A stretch of DNA of 64,000 nt, taken from contig NZ_FQYK01000002.1 of the NCBI RefSeq assembly GCF_900141715.1, positions 301,495-365,494 of the forward strand. The letters run 5' to 3'. Positions within the stretch are counted from its first letter, which is position 1; the number at the start of each line of letters is the position of its first letter. Below the pieces are notes generated by a model. That model was not told the DNA's origin and did not search any database. It saw only the letters and a program-made list of their open reading frames with translations. Made by a program: the position numbers and the translations under genes. The DNA comes from Algibacter luteus (GTDB lineage: Bacteria > Bacteroidota > Bacteroidia > Flavobacteriales > Flavobacteriaceae). Below, in pieces: positions 1-9,790 of this stretch.

Positions 1-1632
1 TAAATGCTCTAAGAAATCTTCATTTCTCGTTGTTGAAGCCTTTTGACCTACACCACCTCTATTTTGTGTTTTATATTCAGTTAACGAAGTACGCTTAATA
101 TATCCCGCATGAGAAATGGTAATAACTACTTGCTCGTCTGGAATCATGTCCTCGATGCTTAAATCGCCTCCGGCATATTCAATTGTTGATCGACGCTCAT
201 CACCGTATTTATCTCTGATAACTTCCAACTCCTCTTTAATGATATCCATTCGACGTTCTTTTTTGTCTAAAATATCTTTAAGATCGATTATTGTTTTCAT
301 TAACTCTTCGTATTCTGAACGCAACTTATCTTGCTCTAAACCAGTAAGCTGGCGTAACCTCATTTCAACAATCGCCTTAGCTTGAATTTCGGTAAGCTCA
401 AATCGTTTAATCAAATTATTTCTCGCTTCATCGGCATTTGAAGACGCTCGAATTATTGCAATAACTTCATCAATATTATCAGAAGCAATAATTAAACCTT
501 CTAATATATGAGCGCGCTCTTCAGCCTTTCTTAATTCATAAGTTGTTCGTCGAACAACAACATCATGCCTATGCTCAACGAAATAATGGATTAATTCTTT
601 TAAGTTTAACAACTGCGGTCTTCCTTTAACCAATGCAATGTTATTAACACTGAATGAGGACTGTAGAGCAGTGTACTTGTATAATTTATTTAAAACGATA
701 TTTGGAATGGCATCACGTTTTAATACGTAAACAATGCGCATTCCGTTTCTATCTGATTCATCACGAATTGTTGAAATGCCTTCTAACTTTTTATCGTTAA
801 CCAAATCCGCAGTTTTCTTGATCATGTCTGCTTTATTGACTTGATAAGGAATTTCATCAACTATGATGCATTCTCTTCCGTTTACCTCCTCAATATTGGC
901 TTTACCACGAATCACAATTCGCCCTCTACCAGTATGAAATGCTTCTTTTACTCCGTCGTAGCCATAAATGGTTCCTCCTGTTGGGAAATCTGGAGCCTTA
1001 ACATGTTGTATCAGTTCATCAATTTCAATATCGTTATTTTCAATATAAGCAATAGTACCATTTACTACTTCGGTTAAATTATGCGGTGGCATATTAGTTG
1101 CCATACCTACTGCAATACCAGAAGCCCCATTCACCAATAGACCTGGAATTCGTGTTGGCAAAACTGTTGGCTCTTGCAGCGTGTCATCAAAATTTAATTT
1201 ATGATCTACGGTTTCTTTGTCAATATCTGCCAACATGTCTTCAGATATTTTGCGCATACGTGCTTCTGTATAACGCATCGCTGCTGGACTATCTCCATCA
1301 ATTGAACCGAAATTTCCTTGCCCATCAACAAGCATATAACGTAAACTCCATTCTTGAGCCATACGCACCATGGCATCATATACCGAAGTATCACCGTGTG
1401 GGTGATATTTACCTAAAACTTCTCCAACTATTCTTGCGGATTTTTTATGTGCGGAATTTGCTCTTACACCCAATTCATGCATCCCATAAAGCACACGTCT
1501 GTGTACAGGTTTTAAACCATCTCTTACATCTGGTAACGCACGTGACACAATGACCGACATTGAATAATCAATGTACGCCGACTTCATTTCATCCTCAATA
1601 TTAATAGGGATTAATTTTTCTCCTTCTGCCAT
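1..1632 (-). CDS. gyrA: DNA gyrase subunit A (N-terminal 544 residues; 3' end outside window)
   Basis: Catalytic breakage-reunion subunit of DNA gyrase, which introduces negative supercoils. The minus-strand frame opens at the ATG read from 1632-1630 and runs off the window, so the C-terminal DNA-wrapping domain is mostly missing. Seen: the [11 protein letters not shown] quinolone-resistance region, the [12 protein letters not shown] stretch, and the catalytic tyrosine in MRYTEAR at residue 121. The residue equivalent to E. coli Ser83 is Thr here (about residue 82); I recall Thr as wild type in Flavobacterium, so this need not mean resistance. The last visible residues are typical of the start of the C-terminal part. 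It is divergent from clpC across about 260 bp. Long open frames on the opposite strand (for example 1098-1553) are shadows. Confidence 0.97.
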   Translation of the reverse strand, partial: MAEGEKLIPINIEDEMKSAYIDYSMSVIVSRALPDVRDGLKPVHRRVLYGMHELGVRANSAHKKSARIVGEVLGKYHPHGDTSVYDAMVRMAQEWSLRYMLVDGQGNFGSIDGDSPAAMRYTEARMRKISEDMLADIDKETVDHKLNFDDTLQEPTVLPTRIPGLLVNGASGIAVGMATNMPPHNLTEVVNGTIAYIENNDIEIDELIQHVKAPDFPTGGTIYGYDGVKEAFHTGRGRIVIRGKANIEEVNGRECIIVDEIPYQVNKADMIKKTADLVNDKKLEGISTIRDESDRNGMRIVYVLKRDAIPNIVLNKLYKYTALQSSFSVNNIALVKGRPQLLNLKELIHYFVEHRHDVVVRRTTYELRKAEERAHILEGLIIASDNIDEVIAIIRASSNADEARNNLIKRFELTEIQAKAIVEMRLRQLTGLEQDKLRSEYEELMKTIIDLKDILDKKERRMDIIKEELEVIRDKYGDERRSTIEYAGGDLSIEDMIPDEQVVITISHAGYIKRTSLTEYKTQNRGGVGQKASTTRNEDFLEHL

Positions 1633-1841
1633 AAATAATTTTATTTAATTTTAAGTATTTTTCAAAACATGCTAATATAAGAATTTCAGTAGTCACGATA
1701 AGACTAATACCGCTCCTTTTTCATGTAATTTATTAACAATTTAGCCGACTTATTTCGTTAATAAGTATGAACTCTAAAATTTTGATTTTATAAAGATTTT
1801 TTCGTCAATTAGCATTTTACAGAATAAATAAGGTACAGTTT

Positions 1842-1872
1842 TTGACTTTAGTAAAATGTTTTACTATTTTTA
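1842..1872 (+). promoter_or_regulatory. Candidate clpC promoter (TTG-N20-TATTTTTA)
   Basis: TTG at 1842-1844, 20 bases, then TATTTTTA at 1865-1872, which matches the Bacteroidetes -33/-7 pattern TTG-N19/20-TAnnTTTG at all but the last base. Transcription would start near 1878, leaving a short leader before the ATG at 1893. It supports that ATG over the upstream in-frame TTG, which would lie inside the promoter. Confidence 0.5.
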
Positions 1873-1892
1873 ATGCAGAAAGGACAACTATT

Positions 1893-4439
1893 ATGGATGA
1901 TAATTTTTCCCCAAGAGTAAAAGATGTAATTGCTTATAGCAAAGAAGAAGCATTGCGTTTAGGTCATGATTTTATTGGCACCGAACACCTTATGCTAGGA
2001 CTTTTACGAGACGGCAATGGGAAGGCAATAAACATACTAAATGCCTTAGATATTGATTTAAATCATCTAAGACGTAAAGTAGAAATATTAAGTCCGGCAA
2101 ATCCTAATATTACGCTGGCTTCAAATCAAAAAAAGAACCTACATCTTACTAGGCAAGCAGAACGCGCTTTAAAAACAACATTCTTAGAGGCTAAGCTATT
2201 TCAAAGTACCTCTATTAATACGGCGCATTTATTGTTATGCATTTTAAGAAATGAAAACGACCCAACTACCAAACTTTTAAATAAATTAAAAGTTGACTAC
2301 GATAATGTTAAAGAACAATTTAAACTTATGATTACAAACGATAACGATTATATAGAGCCAAAATCTGAATTTCAAGACGATGACAGTGCTCAAGAAGGCG
2401 AATCAGGAAAAGAAAACATTTTTAATGCCCCAGCGGGTAAGTCTAATAAGAAGTCTAAAACACCTGTTTTAGATAATTTTGGACGCGATTTAACCGCTTT
2501 AGCAGAAGAAGGCAAGTTAGACCCTGTAGTAGGAAGAGAAAAAGAAATTCAGCGTGTTTCACAGATTTTAAGTAGAAGAAAGAAAAACAACCCGCTTTTA
2601 ATTGGTGAACCTGGAGTTGGTAAATCTGCCATTGCTGAAGGTTTAGCTCTTAGAATTGTGAAACGTAAAGTGTCTCGAATTTTGTTCAATAAACGTGTTG
2701 TCACTCTAGATTTGGCAAGCTTAGTTGCTGGAACAAAATACAGAGGACAGTTTGAGGAACGCATGAAAGCCGTGATGAACGAGCTTGAAAAAAATGACGA
2801 TGTTATTTTATTTATTGATGAGATTCATACCATTGTAGGTGCAGGTGGTGCCACTGGAAGTTTAGATGCTTCAAATATGTTTAAACCTGCTTTAGCTAGA
2901 GGAGAAATTCAATGTATAGGTGCCACAACATTAGATGAATACAGACAATATATTGAGAAAGATGGTGCTTTAGAACGTCGATTCCAGAAAGTAATTGTTG
3001 AACCAACTACAGTTGAAGAAACTATTGAAATTCTTAATAACATTAAAGGTAAATACGAAGAGCATCATAATGTGGATTACACACCAGAAGCTATTGAAGC
3101 TTGTGTGAAGTTAACTAATAGGTATATGACTGAGCGATTTTTACCAGACAAAGCTATCGATGCGTTGGATGAGGCTGGGTCGCGTGTGCACATCACAAAT
3201 ATTGATGTACCTAAGCAGGTAATAGAACTTGAAAAGCAGCTAGAAGCCATAAAAGAATCGAAGAATGCTGTAGTTAGAAAACAGAAATACGAAGAAGCTG
3301 CTAAACTTAGAGATGATGAAAAACGCATTGAAAAAGAACTAGCAATAGCCCAAGAAAAGTGGGAAGAGGAAACCAAACAACATCGCGAAATTGTTACTGA
3401 AGATAATGTTGCCGATGTCGTTTCAATGATGACGGGTGTTCCTGTTAACAGAATTGCTCAAACCGAAATCAATAAACTGGCAGAATTGCCTAACCTCATA
3501 AAAGGTAAAGTTATAGGTCAAGATGAAGCTGTTGCCAAAGTTGTTAAAGCTATTCAGCGTAACAGAGCAGGTTTAAAAGATCCGAACAAACCCATTGGTT
3601 CATTTATATTCTTGGGGCAAACAGGGGTTGGTAAAACCCAATTGGCCAAAGTATTATCTAGAGAGTTATTTGATAGTGAAGAATCGCTTGTTAGAATTGA
3701 CATGAGTGAGTACATGGAGAAGTTTGCGATTTCTCGATTAATTGGAGCACCTCCGGGATACGTAGGCTATGAAGAAGGTGGGCAGCTTACAGAAAAAGTA
3801 AGAAGAAAACCCTATGCTGTAATTCTATTAGACGAAATTGAAAAAGCACATCCAGACGTATTTAATATGCTATTACAAGTACTTGACGATGGGTATTTAA
3901 CTGATAGTTTAGGTAGAAAAATTGATTTTAGAAATACGATAATTATAATGACTTCGAACATCGGAGCTCGAAAATTAAAAGATTTCGGTACCGGTATTGG
4001 TTTTGGCACCGCTTCGCAAAAAGCACAAGAGGATGCCAACGCAAGAAGTGTTATTGAAAACGCTTTGAAAAAATCTTTTGCGCCCGAATTTTTAAATAGA
4101 ATAGACGACGTGGTTGTATTCAACGCACTAGAAAAAGAAGATATTAATAAAATTATTGATATCGAGTTAGAGAAACTTTTAATAAGAATAAAAGGTTTAG
4201 GTTACAATTTAATCTTAACAGATAAAGCCAAAGACTATATCGCAGAAAAAGGTTTCGATAAACAATATGGAGCAAGACCGTTAAAAAGAGCTATTCAAAA
4301 ATATGTTGAAGATGCATTAGCTGAAGAAATTGTTGCTTCGAAGCTTCAGGAAGGCGACAATATTAAAATAGAACTTGATGATAAAACCAATGAATTGAGT
4401 ATAAGTATTGAAAAAGCTGAAAAACCTACTGAATCATAA
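1893..4439 (+). CDS. clpC: ATP-dependent Clp protease ATP-binding subunit ClpC
   Basis: AAA+ unfoldase that feeds substrates to ClpP; cytosolic protein quality control. 848 residues from the chosen ATG, which starts MDDNFSPRVKD like family members and is preceded by an AAAGGA purine run; the frame stays open upstream to a TTG at 1842. Domain order: Clp N-domain repeats (about 1-145), first AAA+ with Walker A GEPGVGKS near 238, a UVR-like coiled segment rich in Lys/Glu (about 440-480), second AAA+ with Walker A GQTGVGKT near 575, and the C-terminal small domain. The UVR segment separates ClpC from ClpB and ClpA. No clpP or mcsB lies nearby. Confidence 0.96.
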   Translation: MDDNFSPRVKDVIAYSKEEALRLGHDFIGTEHLMLGLLRDGNGKAINILNALDIDLNHLRRKVEILSPANPNITLASNQKKNLHLTRQAERALKTTFLEAKLFQSTSINTAHLLLCILRNENDPTTKLLNKLKVDYDNVKEQFKLMITNDNDYIEPKSEFQDDDSAQEGESGKENIFNAPAGKSNKKSKTPVLDNFGRDLTALAEEGKLDPVVGREKEIQRVSQILSRRKKNNPLLIGEPGVGKSAIAEGLALRIVKRKVSRILFNKRVVTLDLASLVAGTKYRGQFEERMKAVMNELEKNDDVILFIDEIHTIVGAGGATGSLDASNMFKPALARGEIQCIGATTLDEYRQYIEKDGALERRFQKVIVEPTTVEETIEILNNIKGKYEEHHNVDYTPEAIEACVKLTNRYMTERFLPDKAIDALDEAGSRVHITNIDVPKQVIELEKQLEAIKESKNAVVRKQKYEEAAKLRDDEKRIEKELAIAQEKWEEETKQHREIVTEDNVADVVSMMTGVPVNRIAQTEINKLAELPNLIKGKVIGQDEAVAKVVKAIQRNRAGLKDPNKPIGSFIFLGQTGVGKTQLAKVLSRELFDSEESLVRIDMSEYMEKFAISRLIGAPPGYVGYEEGGQLTEKVRRKPYAVILLDEIEKAHPDVFNMLLQVLDDGYLTDSLGRKIDFRNTIIIMTSNIGARKLKDFGTGIGFGTASQKAQEDANARSVIENALKKSFAPEFLNRIDDVVVFNALEKEDINKIIDIELEKLLIRIKGLGYNLILTDKAKDYIAEKGFDKQYGARPLKRAIQKYVEDALAEEIVASKLQEGDNIKIELDDKTNELSISIEKAEKPTES

Positions 4440-4498
4440 ATTTAAGTTTTCAAGAAAACAATATTATTCAATACTGAAATTTTATTATTAAATATTCT

Positions 4499-4864
4499 AT
4501 GCAAGAACAATTAGATTTTTGTGAATTAGATTTTTACGAAAATTATGTGATTTGTCGCATCAACGAGGGCGAAGAAATTGATGCTAAAAAAAATAATTTA
4601 CAAACAGATGCGATTATAAAACATTTCAAAGGAAAACCATTTGTTTACATTACACATCGGGTAAATTCCTATTCAGTTGATCCAAAGATTTACTACGATT
4701 CATCTGAAATTGAAAGTTTAGTAGGGTTTGCCGTTGTTGGCAACACTTATCTTGCGGTAAGTAATGCAGAAATTGAAAAATTATTTTTAAAAAAACCCTT
4801 TGAAATATTTACAGAACTTGATGAAGCGGTAGATTGGGCACATACCATACTTAAATCTAAATAA
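4499..4864 (+). CDS. Small STAS/SpoIIAA-like protein
   Basis: 121 residues, soluble, no signal peptide. The alternating strand-helix pattern, with an early strand of the type ENYVICRINEGEEID and a late helical segment ending DEAVDWAHTILKSK, resembles the SpoIIAA-like (STAS/SEC14-type) family common in Bacteroidetes. No partner kinase or anti-sigma factor is adjacent. It lies 59 bp after clpC in the same direction and is closed by a strong terminator. Function unknown; the family call rests on fold-like pattern recognition, not on a catalytic motif. Confidence 0.6.
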   Translation: MQEQLDFCELDFYENYVICRINEGEEIDAKKNNLQTDAIIKHFKGKPFVYITHRVNSYSVDPKIYYDSSEIESLVGFAVVGNTYLAVSNAEIEKLFLKKPFEIFTELDEAVDWAHTILKSK

Positions 4865-4892
4865 GAAACAAAAAAAATTTCTTAACCGACTT

Positions 4893-4929
4893 AAATCCTA
4901 CATTCTAAATGAGCGTAGGATTTTTTTTT
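4893..4929 (+). terminator. Rho-independent terminator after the STAS-like gene
   Basis: A 9-bp inverted repeat, AAATCCTAC (4893-4901) and GTAGGATTT (4915-4923), with a 13-base loop, followed by an unbroken run of T to 4929. It separates the clpC unit from the sigma-factor unit. Confidence 0.85.
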
Positions 4930-4985
4930 GGGCTAACTGTAACAAAAATTAAAAACACTTATCTATAATATAACAACTTGATTTT

Positions 4986-5546
4986 TTGAAACTAACCGAA
5001 TTAAATAACGATCAATTAATTAAGCTTTGTGTTTCTGGTAACCAATCGGCGCAATTGGAAATTTATAACCGGTATTACAAAGCTATGTTTAACACCAGTT
5101 TAAGAATTGTGAAAAACAATTATGAAGCTGAAGATATTATGCAAGATTCGTTTTTAATGGCATTTACAAAAATAAAAACACTAAAAAATCATGCAAGATT
5201 TGGGTCTTGGTTAAAGCGAATAGTTGTTAATAACAGTATCTATCATTATAAAAAAAACAACAAAAACAAAGAAGTTCCTTTAGATGATGTGCTATATAAA
5301 ATTGAAGACGGTCCCGATGGTATTTCGAGTGATTATGAGTTTACAACCCTAAAAGCACAACAAATTTTAAATACTCTGAAAACACTAAAAGACAACTATA
5401 GAATTGCCCTAACTTTAAATTTAATTGAAGGTTATGATTACGAAGAAATAAGTAAAATCATGAATTTAACTAATGCAAATTGCAGAACAACAATCTCAAG
5501 AGCAAAAGAAAGTTTAAGACAAAAATTAACAACAACTTTTGCTTAA
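4986..5546 (+). CDS. ECF-type RNA polymerase sigma factor (sigma-70 family)
   Basis: 186 residues with the minimal two-domain ECF layout. Region 2 is visible around residues 22-85 (YNRYYKAMFNTSLRIV, then EAEDIMQDSFLMAF) and region 4 around 125-183, ending in the helix-turn-helix DYEEISKIMNLTNANCR and RAKESLRQKL. The only start that keeps region 2 intact is a TTG at 4986. It is followed by a single-membrane-span protein and an exported protein, the usual layout of a cell-envelope-responsive sigma operon. Confidence 0.93.
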   Translation: MKLTELNNDQLIKLCVSGNQSAQLEIYNRYYKAMFNTSLRIVKNNYEAEDIMQDSFLMAFTKIKTLKNHARFGSWLKRIVVNNSIYHYKKNNKNKEVPLDDVLYKIEDGPDGISSDYEFTTLKAQQILNTLKTLKDNYRIALTLNLIEGYDYEEISKIMNLTNANCRTTISRAKESLRQKLTTTFA

Positions 5547-5559
5547 TAAAATAACGGTT

Positions 5560-6126
5560 ATGAATAAAAATACTTTAGATAATGTTTTTAAAAATTTAGA
5601 AAATGATTTTGATATTGAAGTGCCAAATGAAGGTCATGAAAAACGGTTTCTGAGCAAATTAAACGATAGCAAAAGCTTAACTAAATACTCAGAAACTAAA
5701 ACAAATTTCTGGAAACCATTCTTAGGCATTGCAGCATCAATAGCTCTAATTTTATCAATTTTTATTGTAACTCAGCAAGAAAATAATACTGGAGATTTAG
5801 CTAGCGTATCACCTAAAATGGCTGAAACTCAAGATTTTTTTACACTAACAATAAATGAAGAGCTAAACAAACTTAATGGAGCTTCTACTCCTGAAGTTAA
5901 AAACCTTGTTGATGATGCATTACTTCAAATTAAAAAATTAGAAAATGACTATAACTTATTAAAAACCGATTTAATAGCAAGTGGCGAGGACGATAGAGTT
6001 ATTTATGCTATGATTTCAAATTTTCAAAACAGAATAGACATTTTACAAAATACACTAGAGCAAATAGAAAAGATAAAAGAATTAAAAAAATCATCAAATC
6101 TTGCAGCATCTGAAACTGTAATTTAA
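5560..6126 (+). CDS. Putative membrane-anchored anti-sigma-like protein
   Basis: 188 residues. I place the start at the ATG at 5560, 13 bp after the sigma-factor stop, rather than at the in-frame TTG at 5539 that overlaps the sigma gene. A soluble N-terminus of about 50 residues precedes one membrane span (FLGIAASIALILSIFIV), then an outside region rich in helical Lys/Glu/Leu heptads that is probably coiled coil. The position after an ECF gene and the topology suggest an anti-sigma factor, but no zinc-binding HxxxCxxC motif or other named anti-sigma domain is visible, so the role is inferred. Confidence 0.65.
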   Translation: MNKNTLDNVFKNLENDFDIEVPNEGHEKRFLSKLNDSKSLTKYSETKTNFWKPFLGIAASIALILSIFIVTQQENNTGDLASVSPKMAETQDFFTLTINEELNKLNGASTPEVKNLVDDALLQIKKLENDYNLLKTDLIASGEDDRVIYAMISNFQNRIDILQNTLEQIEKIKELKKSSNLAASETVI

Positions 6127-6171
6127 AATTACTATAGATGCAACATTAATCATTAATTAAAAAGCAAACAC

Positions 6172-7260
6172 ATGAAACGAGCATTACATTTTAAAACATT
6201 TATAGCATTACTAATGCTTCCACTATTTATTTCTGCTTCACCAGCGGTAAAAGACAAACACACTAAAACCAAAACTATTAACAAAGAATTTAAGGTTAAC
6301 AAAAATCCTACTTTAAAAGTAAAAAATAGTTATGGTAATATTGAAGTGGTTACTTGGGGCGAAAACCGGATAGTATTCGAAATTACAATAACAACCTCTG
6401 GTAACGACGAAGAAAAAGTCGAAGAAAAACTTAACGACATCGACGTAAAATTCTCAGCATCTGTTGATTGGGTTTCGGCTGAAACACAGTTCAATAAAAA
6501 CAACTCTAAATCTTGGTGGAAATGGAATAATAAAAACAATGTAAACATGAAAATTAATTACATTGTAAAAATGCCCATTACCGGAAATGTAAATTTAAAT
6601 AACGACTATGGCAACATAAGCCTAGAAAAATTAGAAGGAAAAGCTGAAATAAACTGTGATTATGGAAAAATAACCACAAGAGAGCTCATGGCAGACAATA
6701 ATGTTTTAAACTTTGATTACACAAAAGGCTGCTATTTTGAATACATTAAAAGTGGCAAAATAAATGCAGATTACAGCGATTTTACAGTCTCAAAAACCAA
6801 AAATCTAAACATTAATGCAGATTACACAAACACTAAAATTGAAGTTGCTGAAGATATAAGATACAACTGCGACTACGGTAATTTAAAAATTGATAAAGCC
6901 AACAATATAAATGGTAATGGTGATTATCTAACAACTATTATTGGCGAGGTATACAAAAACGTGTCCTTGAAAGCAGATTACGGTTCTATAAAAATAAATA
7001 GAATGACAGAAAATGCTGGAAACGTAACCATTGAATCTGATTATGTTGGTATCAAAATAGGTTACGCACCTGGTTATAATTTTGATTTTGAAATTGATTT
7101 AGAATATGCTTCATTAAATGATGATAATGATTTAGAGTTTACTCAAAAAATCGTCGAATCTACCGATAAGTATTATTCTGGTTATCGTGGAAATAAATCT
7201 TCAGGAAATAAAATTAAAGTAACTTCAGATTATGGAAGCCTAACCCTATATAAAAATTAA
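6172..7260 (+). CDS. Exported DUF4097-like beta-helix repeat protein
   Basis: 362 residues with an N-terminal signal peptide (hydrophobic FIALLMLPLFISASPA, cleavage near residue 24). The rest is a repetitive beta-solenoid in which short units of the form NxDYGNIxLxK recur (examples near residues 141, 158, 233, 264 and at the C-terminus). This is the pattern of DUF4097/putative-adhesin proteins. It is third in the operon after the ECF factor and membrane protein, so it is likely a target or output of that envelope response. Function unknown. Confidence 0.7.
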   Translation: MKRALHFKTFIALLMLPLFISASPAVKDKHTKTKTINKEFKVNKNPTLKVKNSYGNIEVVTWGENRIVFEITITTSGNDEEKVEEKLNDIDVKFSASVDWVSAETQFNKNNSKSWWKWNNKNNVNMKINYIVKMPITGNVNLNNDYGNISLEKLEGKAEINCDYGKITTRELMADNNVLNFDYTKGCYFEYIKSGKINADYSDFTVSKTKNLNINADYTNTKIEVAEDIRYNCDYGNLKIDKANNINGNGDYLTTIIGEVYKNVSLKADYGSIKINRMTENAGNVTIESDYVGIKIGYAPGYNFDFEIDLEYASLNDDNDLEFTQKIVESTDKYYSGYRGNKSSGNKIKVTSDYGSLTLYKN

Positions 7261-7290
7261 TTCATCAATCAAAAAATCAACAGATTTCAC

Positions 7291-7320
7291 AAAATCCTCT
7301 TAAATTAGAGGATTTTGTTA
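7291..7320. terminator. Bidirectional terminator between convergent genes
   Basis: Perfect 10-bp inverted repeat AAAATCCTCT (7291-7300) and AGAGGATTTT (7307-7316) with a 6-base loop. A/T tracts on both sides allow it to serve both the DUF4097 operon and the convergent MFS gene. Confidence 0.85.
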
Positions 7321-7330
7321 TTTATAAAAC

Positions 7331-8719
7331 CTAATTAATTTCATTTTTTGGCACTCTTAATAAAAGTACAATTCCTGCTAAAAAGAAAACAAACAAAAAT
7401 AAAATACCATTTCTCATACTACCCGTTATTTGATCAATAAATGCAAAAATGACCATCCCTATAACTATCCCTATTTTTTCTGCTACATCATAAAAACTAA
7501 AGTATGATGTGGTATCCTCCGTTTCCGGTAAAAATTTAGAGTAAGTAGAACGTGCTAAAGATTGTACGCCGCCCATTACTAACCCAACAATGCTTGCTGC
7601 AATATAAAACTGCATAGGTGTGTGCATAAAATAAGCATAAAAACAAAGCGCCATCCAAATGCCATTTACTACAATTAGCGTTTTAATATTCCCAAATTTA
7701 TAAGATGCTTTTGATGTTAAAAATGCCCCTAAAATGGCCACCAATTGTATGACTAATATACTTACAATAAGACCCATTGTTTTTTCGCTAGCTCCTCCCC
7801 AAGAAATTTCTTCTTCTCCAAAATATACGGCGACTAACATAATGGTTTGAACTGCCATACTAAACACAAAAAATGCGTATAAATACCGTTTTAATCGAAG
7901 GTTAAGTTGTAATTGTTTCCAGACTTGTTGAAGCTCCTTTAATCCATTAAAAATAATGGCTTTTGTTACTTTATGACCAGAAGACACGCCTTTAGGTAAA
8001 TAGTAAAAAGAATATTGACTAAATAAAGCCCACCAAACACCAACTGTTATAAATGATATTTTCATAGCTTCAAAAGACGCCCCATCTTTAGCCGCTTTTA
8101 ATGCGCTGGCAATTTCAGCCTCAGTACCATTTTCAATAATTGTTTGAGATATACTAATATCGAATCCAAAATATTGAGGAAACATAACCATACATAAGTT
8201 CAAAATCAGTAAAAGCACACTTCCTAAATACCCTAATGAAAATCCTTTGGCACTAACTTGATCTTGTTGTTCTGGAAACGCAATATCAGGTAAATAAGAG
8301 TTATAAAATACCAAACTTCCCCAATAGCCAATTAAACCCATAAAGTAAAATAGCAGACTTAAATGTATTCTTTCAGGAGTTATATCAAACCAGTATAAAC
8401 CAATACAACCTGCACTACCAACATAACAAAAGAATTTTAAAAAATTCTTTTTATTTCCGACATAATCAGCAATACCAGAAAGAATTGGAGAGGTAATAGC
8501 TACAACTAAAAATGTGAAGGCTGTAACAAAAGTTATAAGTGCTGTACTTTTAAATTCGAATCCAAAAGCTTGAACAGTTTTTATTTCAGAAATAAATAAT
8601 GCTGAATAAAAAATAGGGAAAATTGAAGATGCAATGGTAAGTGTGTAAACTGAATTTGCCCAATCGTAAAAAGCCCAAGCATTTAATAGTTTTTTACTTC
8701 CTTTTTCTAAAACTGCCAT
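7331..8719 (-). CDS. UMF1-family (Atg22-like) MFS transporter
   Basis: 462 residues of polytopic inner-membrane protein with about 12 hydrophobic segments. The N-terminal signature NAWAFYDWANSVYTL followed by a membrane span is characteristic of the UMF1/Atg22-like branch of the major facilitator superfamily, whose bacterial substrates are largely unknown. A second conserved stretch (VGGVQSLARSTYSKFLPE, then a SYFSFYDVAEKIG segment) lies near residue 385-415. The start codon sits only 8-9 bases from a strong hairpin (separate entry). Downstream of the M48 gene on the same strand. Confidence 0.9.
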   Translation of the reverse strand: MAVLEKGSKKLLNAWAFYDWANSVYTLTIASSIFPIFYSALFISEIKTVQAFGFEFKSTALITFVTAFTFLVVAITSPILSGIADYVGNKKNFLKFFCYVGSAGCIGLYWFDITPERIHLSLLFYFMGLIGYWGSLVFYNSYLPDIAFPEQQDQVSAKGFSLGYLGSVLLLILNLCMVMFPQYFGFDISISQTIIENGTEAEIASALKAAKDGASFEAMKISFITVGVWWALFSQYSFYYLPKGVSSGHKVTKAIIFNGLKELQQVWKQLQLNLRLKRYLYAFFVFSMAVQTIMLVAVYFGEEEISWGGASEKTMGLIVSILVIQLVAILGAFLTSKASYKFGNIKTLIVVNGIWMALCFYAYFMHTPMQFYIAASIVGLVMGGVQSLARSTYSKFLPETEDTTSYFSFYDVAEKIGIVIGMVIFAFIDQITGSMRNGILFLFVFFLAGIVLLLRVPKNEIN

Positions 8720-8721
8720 AA

Positions 8722-8752
8722 TAAAAAAGCTGCCCTTTTATGAGCAGCTCCT
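8722..8752 (-). terminator. Hairpin plus T-tract abutting the MFS start codon
   Basis: On the minus strand, AGCTGC (8749-8744) and GCAGCT (8733-8728) form a stem with a 10-base loop, followed by TTTTTTATT and then, almost at once, the ATG of the MFS gene. It fits a Rho-independent terminator for the upstream M48 gene. A weak -7-like TATTTTAG lies just upstream (near 8762-8755), so the MFS message might begin with this hairpin. Confidence 0.7.
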
Positions 8753-8785
8753 AAAATAATCAATATTTTTAATCCGTAAGGGTTT

Positions 8786-9604
8786 CTATTGTCTAAATGA
8801 GGTAACCCCAAACTTTTTCGCTTCTGCTCTTGCTTTTGGCGCCCAAGCTTTAAGGTTCGCAATTCTTGTATCGTTTGATGGGTGCGTACTTAAAAACTCA
8901 GGTGGTGCTTGTCCTCCACTATTAGCTTTCATACGTTGCCAAAGCTTTGAGGCTTCATCAGGATTATAACCCGCTATGGCCATTAAATAAATACCTATTT
9001 GATCAGACTCCGTTTCATGACTTCTGCTAAAAGGTAACATAATTCCTAATTGAGACCCTATACCATAATATTGGTTAAACGCATTTCTAGACTCTTCATC
9101 CTTAATGGCAATATTTCCTGCTACCGCTCCAAATTGTTGTAACATTCCTGCACTCATACGTTGTTGTCCGTGGTTTGCTAAAGCATGAGCAACTTCGTGC
9201 CCCATAATAGCCGCAACACCAGCTTCATTCTGTGCAATAGGCAAAATACCTGTATAAAAAACAATTTTACCTCCTGGCATACACCAAGCGTTTACCGTAT
9301 TATCTTCTACTAGATTGTATTCCCATTTATAATCTTCTAAATAAGATTGATGACCATTAGCATTTAACCATCGTTCTGCAGCAACAGCAATTCGCTGTCC
9401 AACGCGAGTTATCATTTCTGATTCTTTTGTTCCAGTTACAACTTTATTTTCATTTAAAAATTGACTGTACTGAGCAAAAGCCGTAGGAAACAATTGAGAA
9501 TTAGGCACTAAAGCCATAGTCTTTTTACCTGTAAATGGATTTGTAGCGCAAGCAATAACAAAAGCTGCAACTAAAATTAATAAAAGTGTATTCTTTATCT
9601 TCAT
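8786..9604 (-). CDS. M48-family zinc metalloprotease, lipoprotein
   Basis: 272 residues. N-terminal lipoprotein signal (LILVAAFVIACATNP, lipobox Cys at about residue 19), so probably a periplasm-facing lipoprotein. Zinc site: HEVAH at residues 136-140 with a downstream third-ligand motif SHETESDQIGI near residue 200. This is the layout of the Oma1/BepA/LoiP-like subgroup that handles misassembled envelope proteins. Length is normal for the short soluble form. The precise substrate is not evident. Confidence 0.93.
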   Translation of the reverse strand: MKIKNTLLLILVAAFVIACATNPFTGKKTMALVPNSQLFPTAFAQYSQFLNENKVVTGTKESEMITRVGQRIAVAAERWLNANGHQSYLEDYKWEYNLVEDNTVNAWCMPGGKIVFYTGILPIAQNEAGVAAIMGHEVAHALANHGQQRMSAGMLQQFGAVAGNIAIKDEESRNAFNQYYGIGSQLGIMLPFSRSHETESDQIGIYLMAIAGYNPDEASKLWQRMKANSGGQAPPEFLSTHPSNDTRIANLKAWAPKARAEAKKFGVTSFRQ

Positions 9605-9790
9605 CTTTCTAAGGGTTTTATAGAATTCTTAAAAATACAAAAATTGTACCTTATTAAATTGAGACACTAAAAATATTTATTGGTCACATATAATAAAAAT
9701 TTAGAAAAGGATCTTTAATTTTATAATTTGTTTAAATGAATGTTATGTTTACAATGAACATGCGACTTAAAGATATAAAACTGCATAAAA

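Noticed and set aside
1098-1553. A 151-codon open frame on the plus strand opposite gyrA
   Set aside because: It lies entirely within the gyrA coding region in an antisense frame, has no family resemblance and no promoter; gyrA itself is unmistakable.
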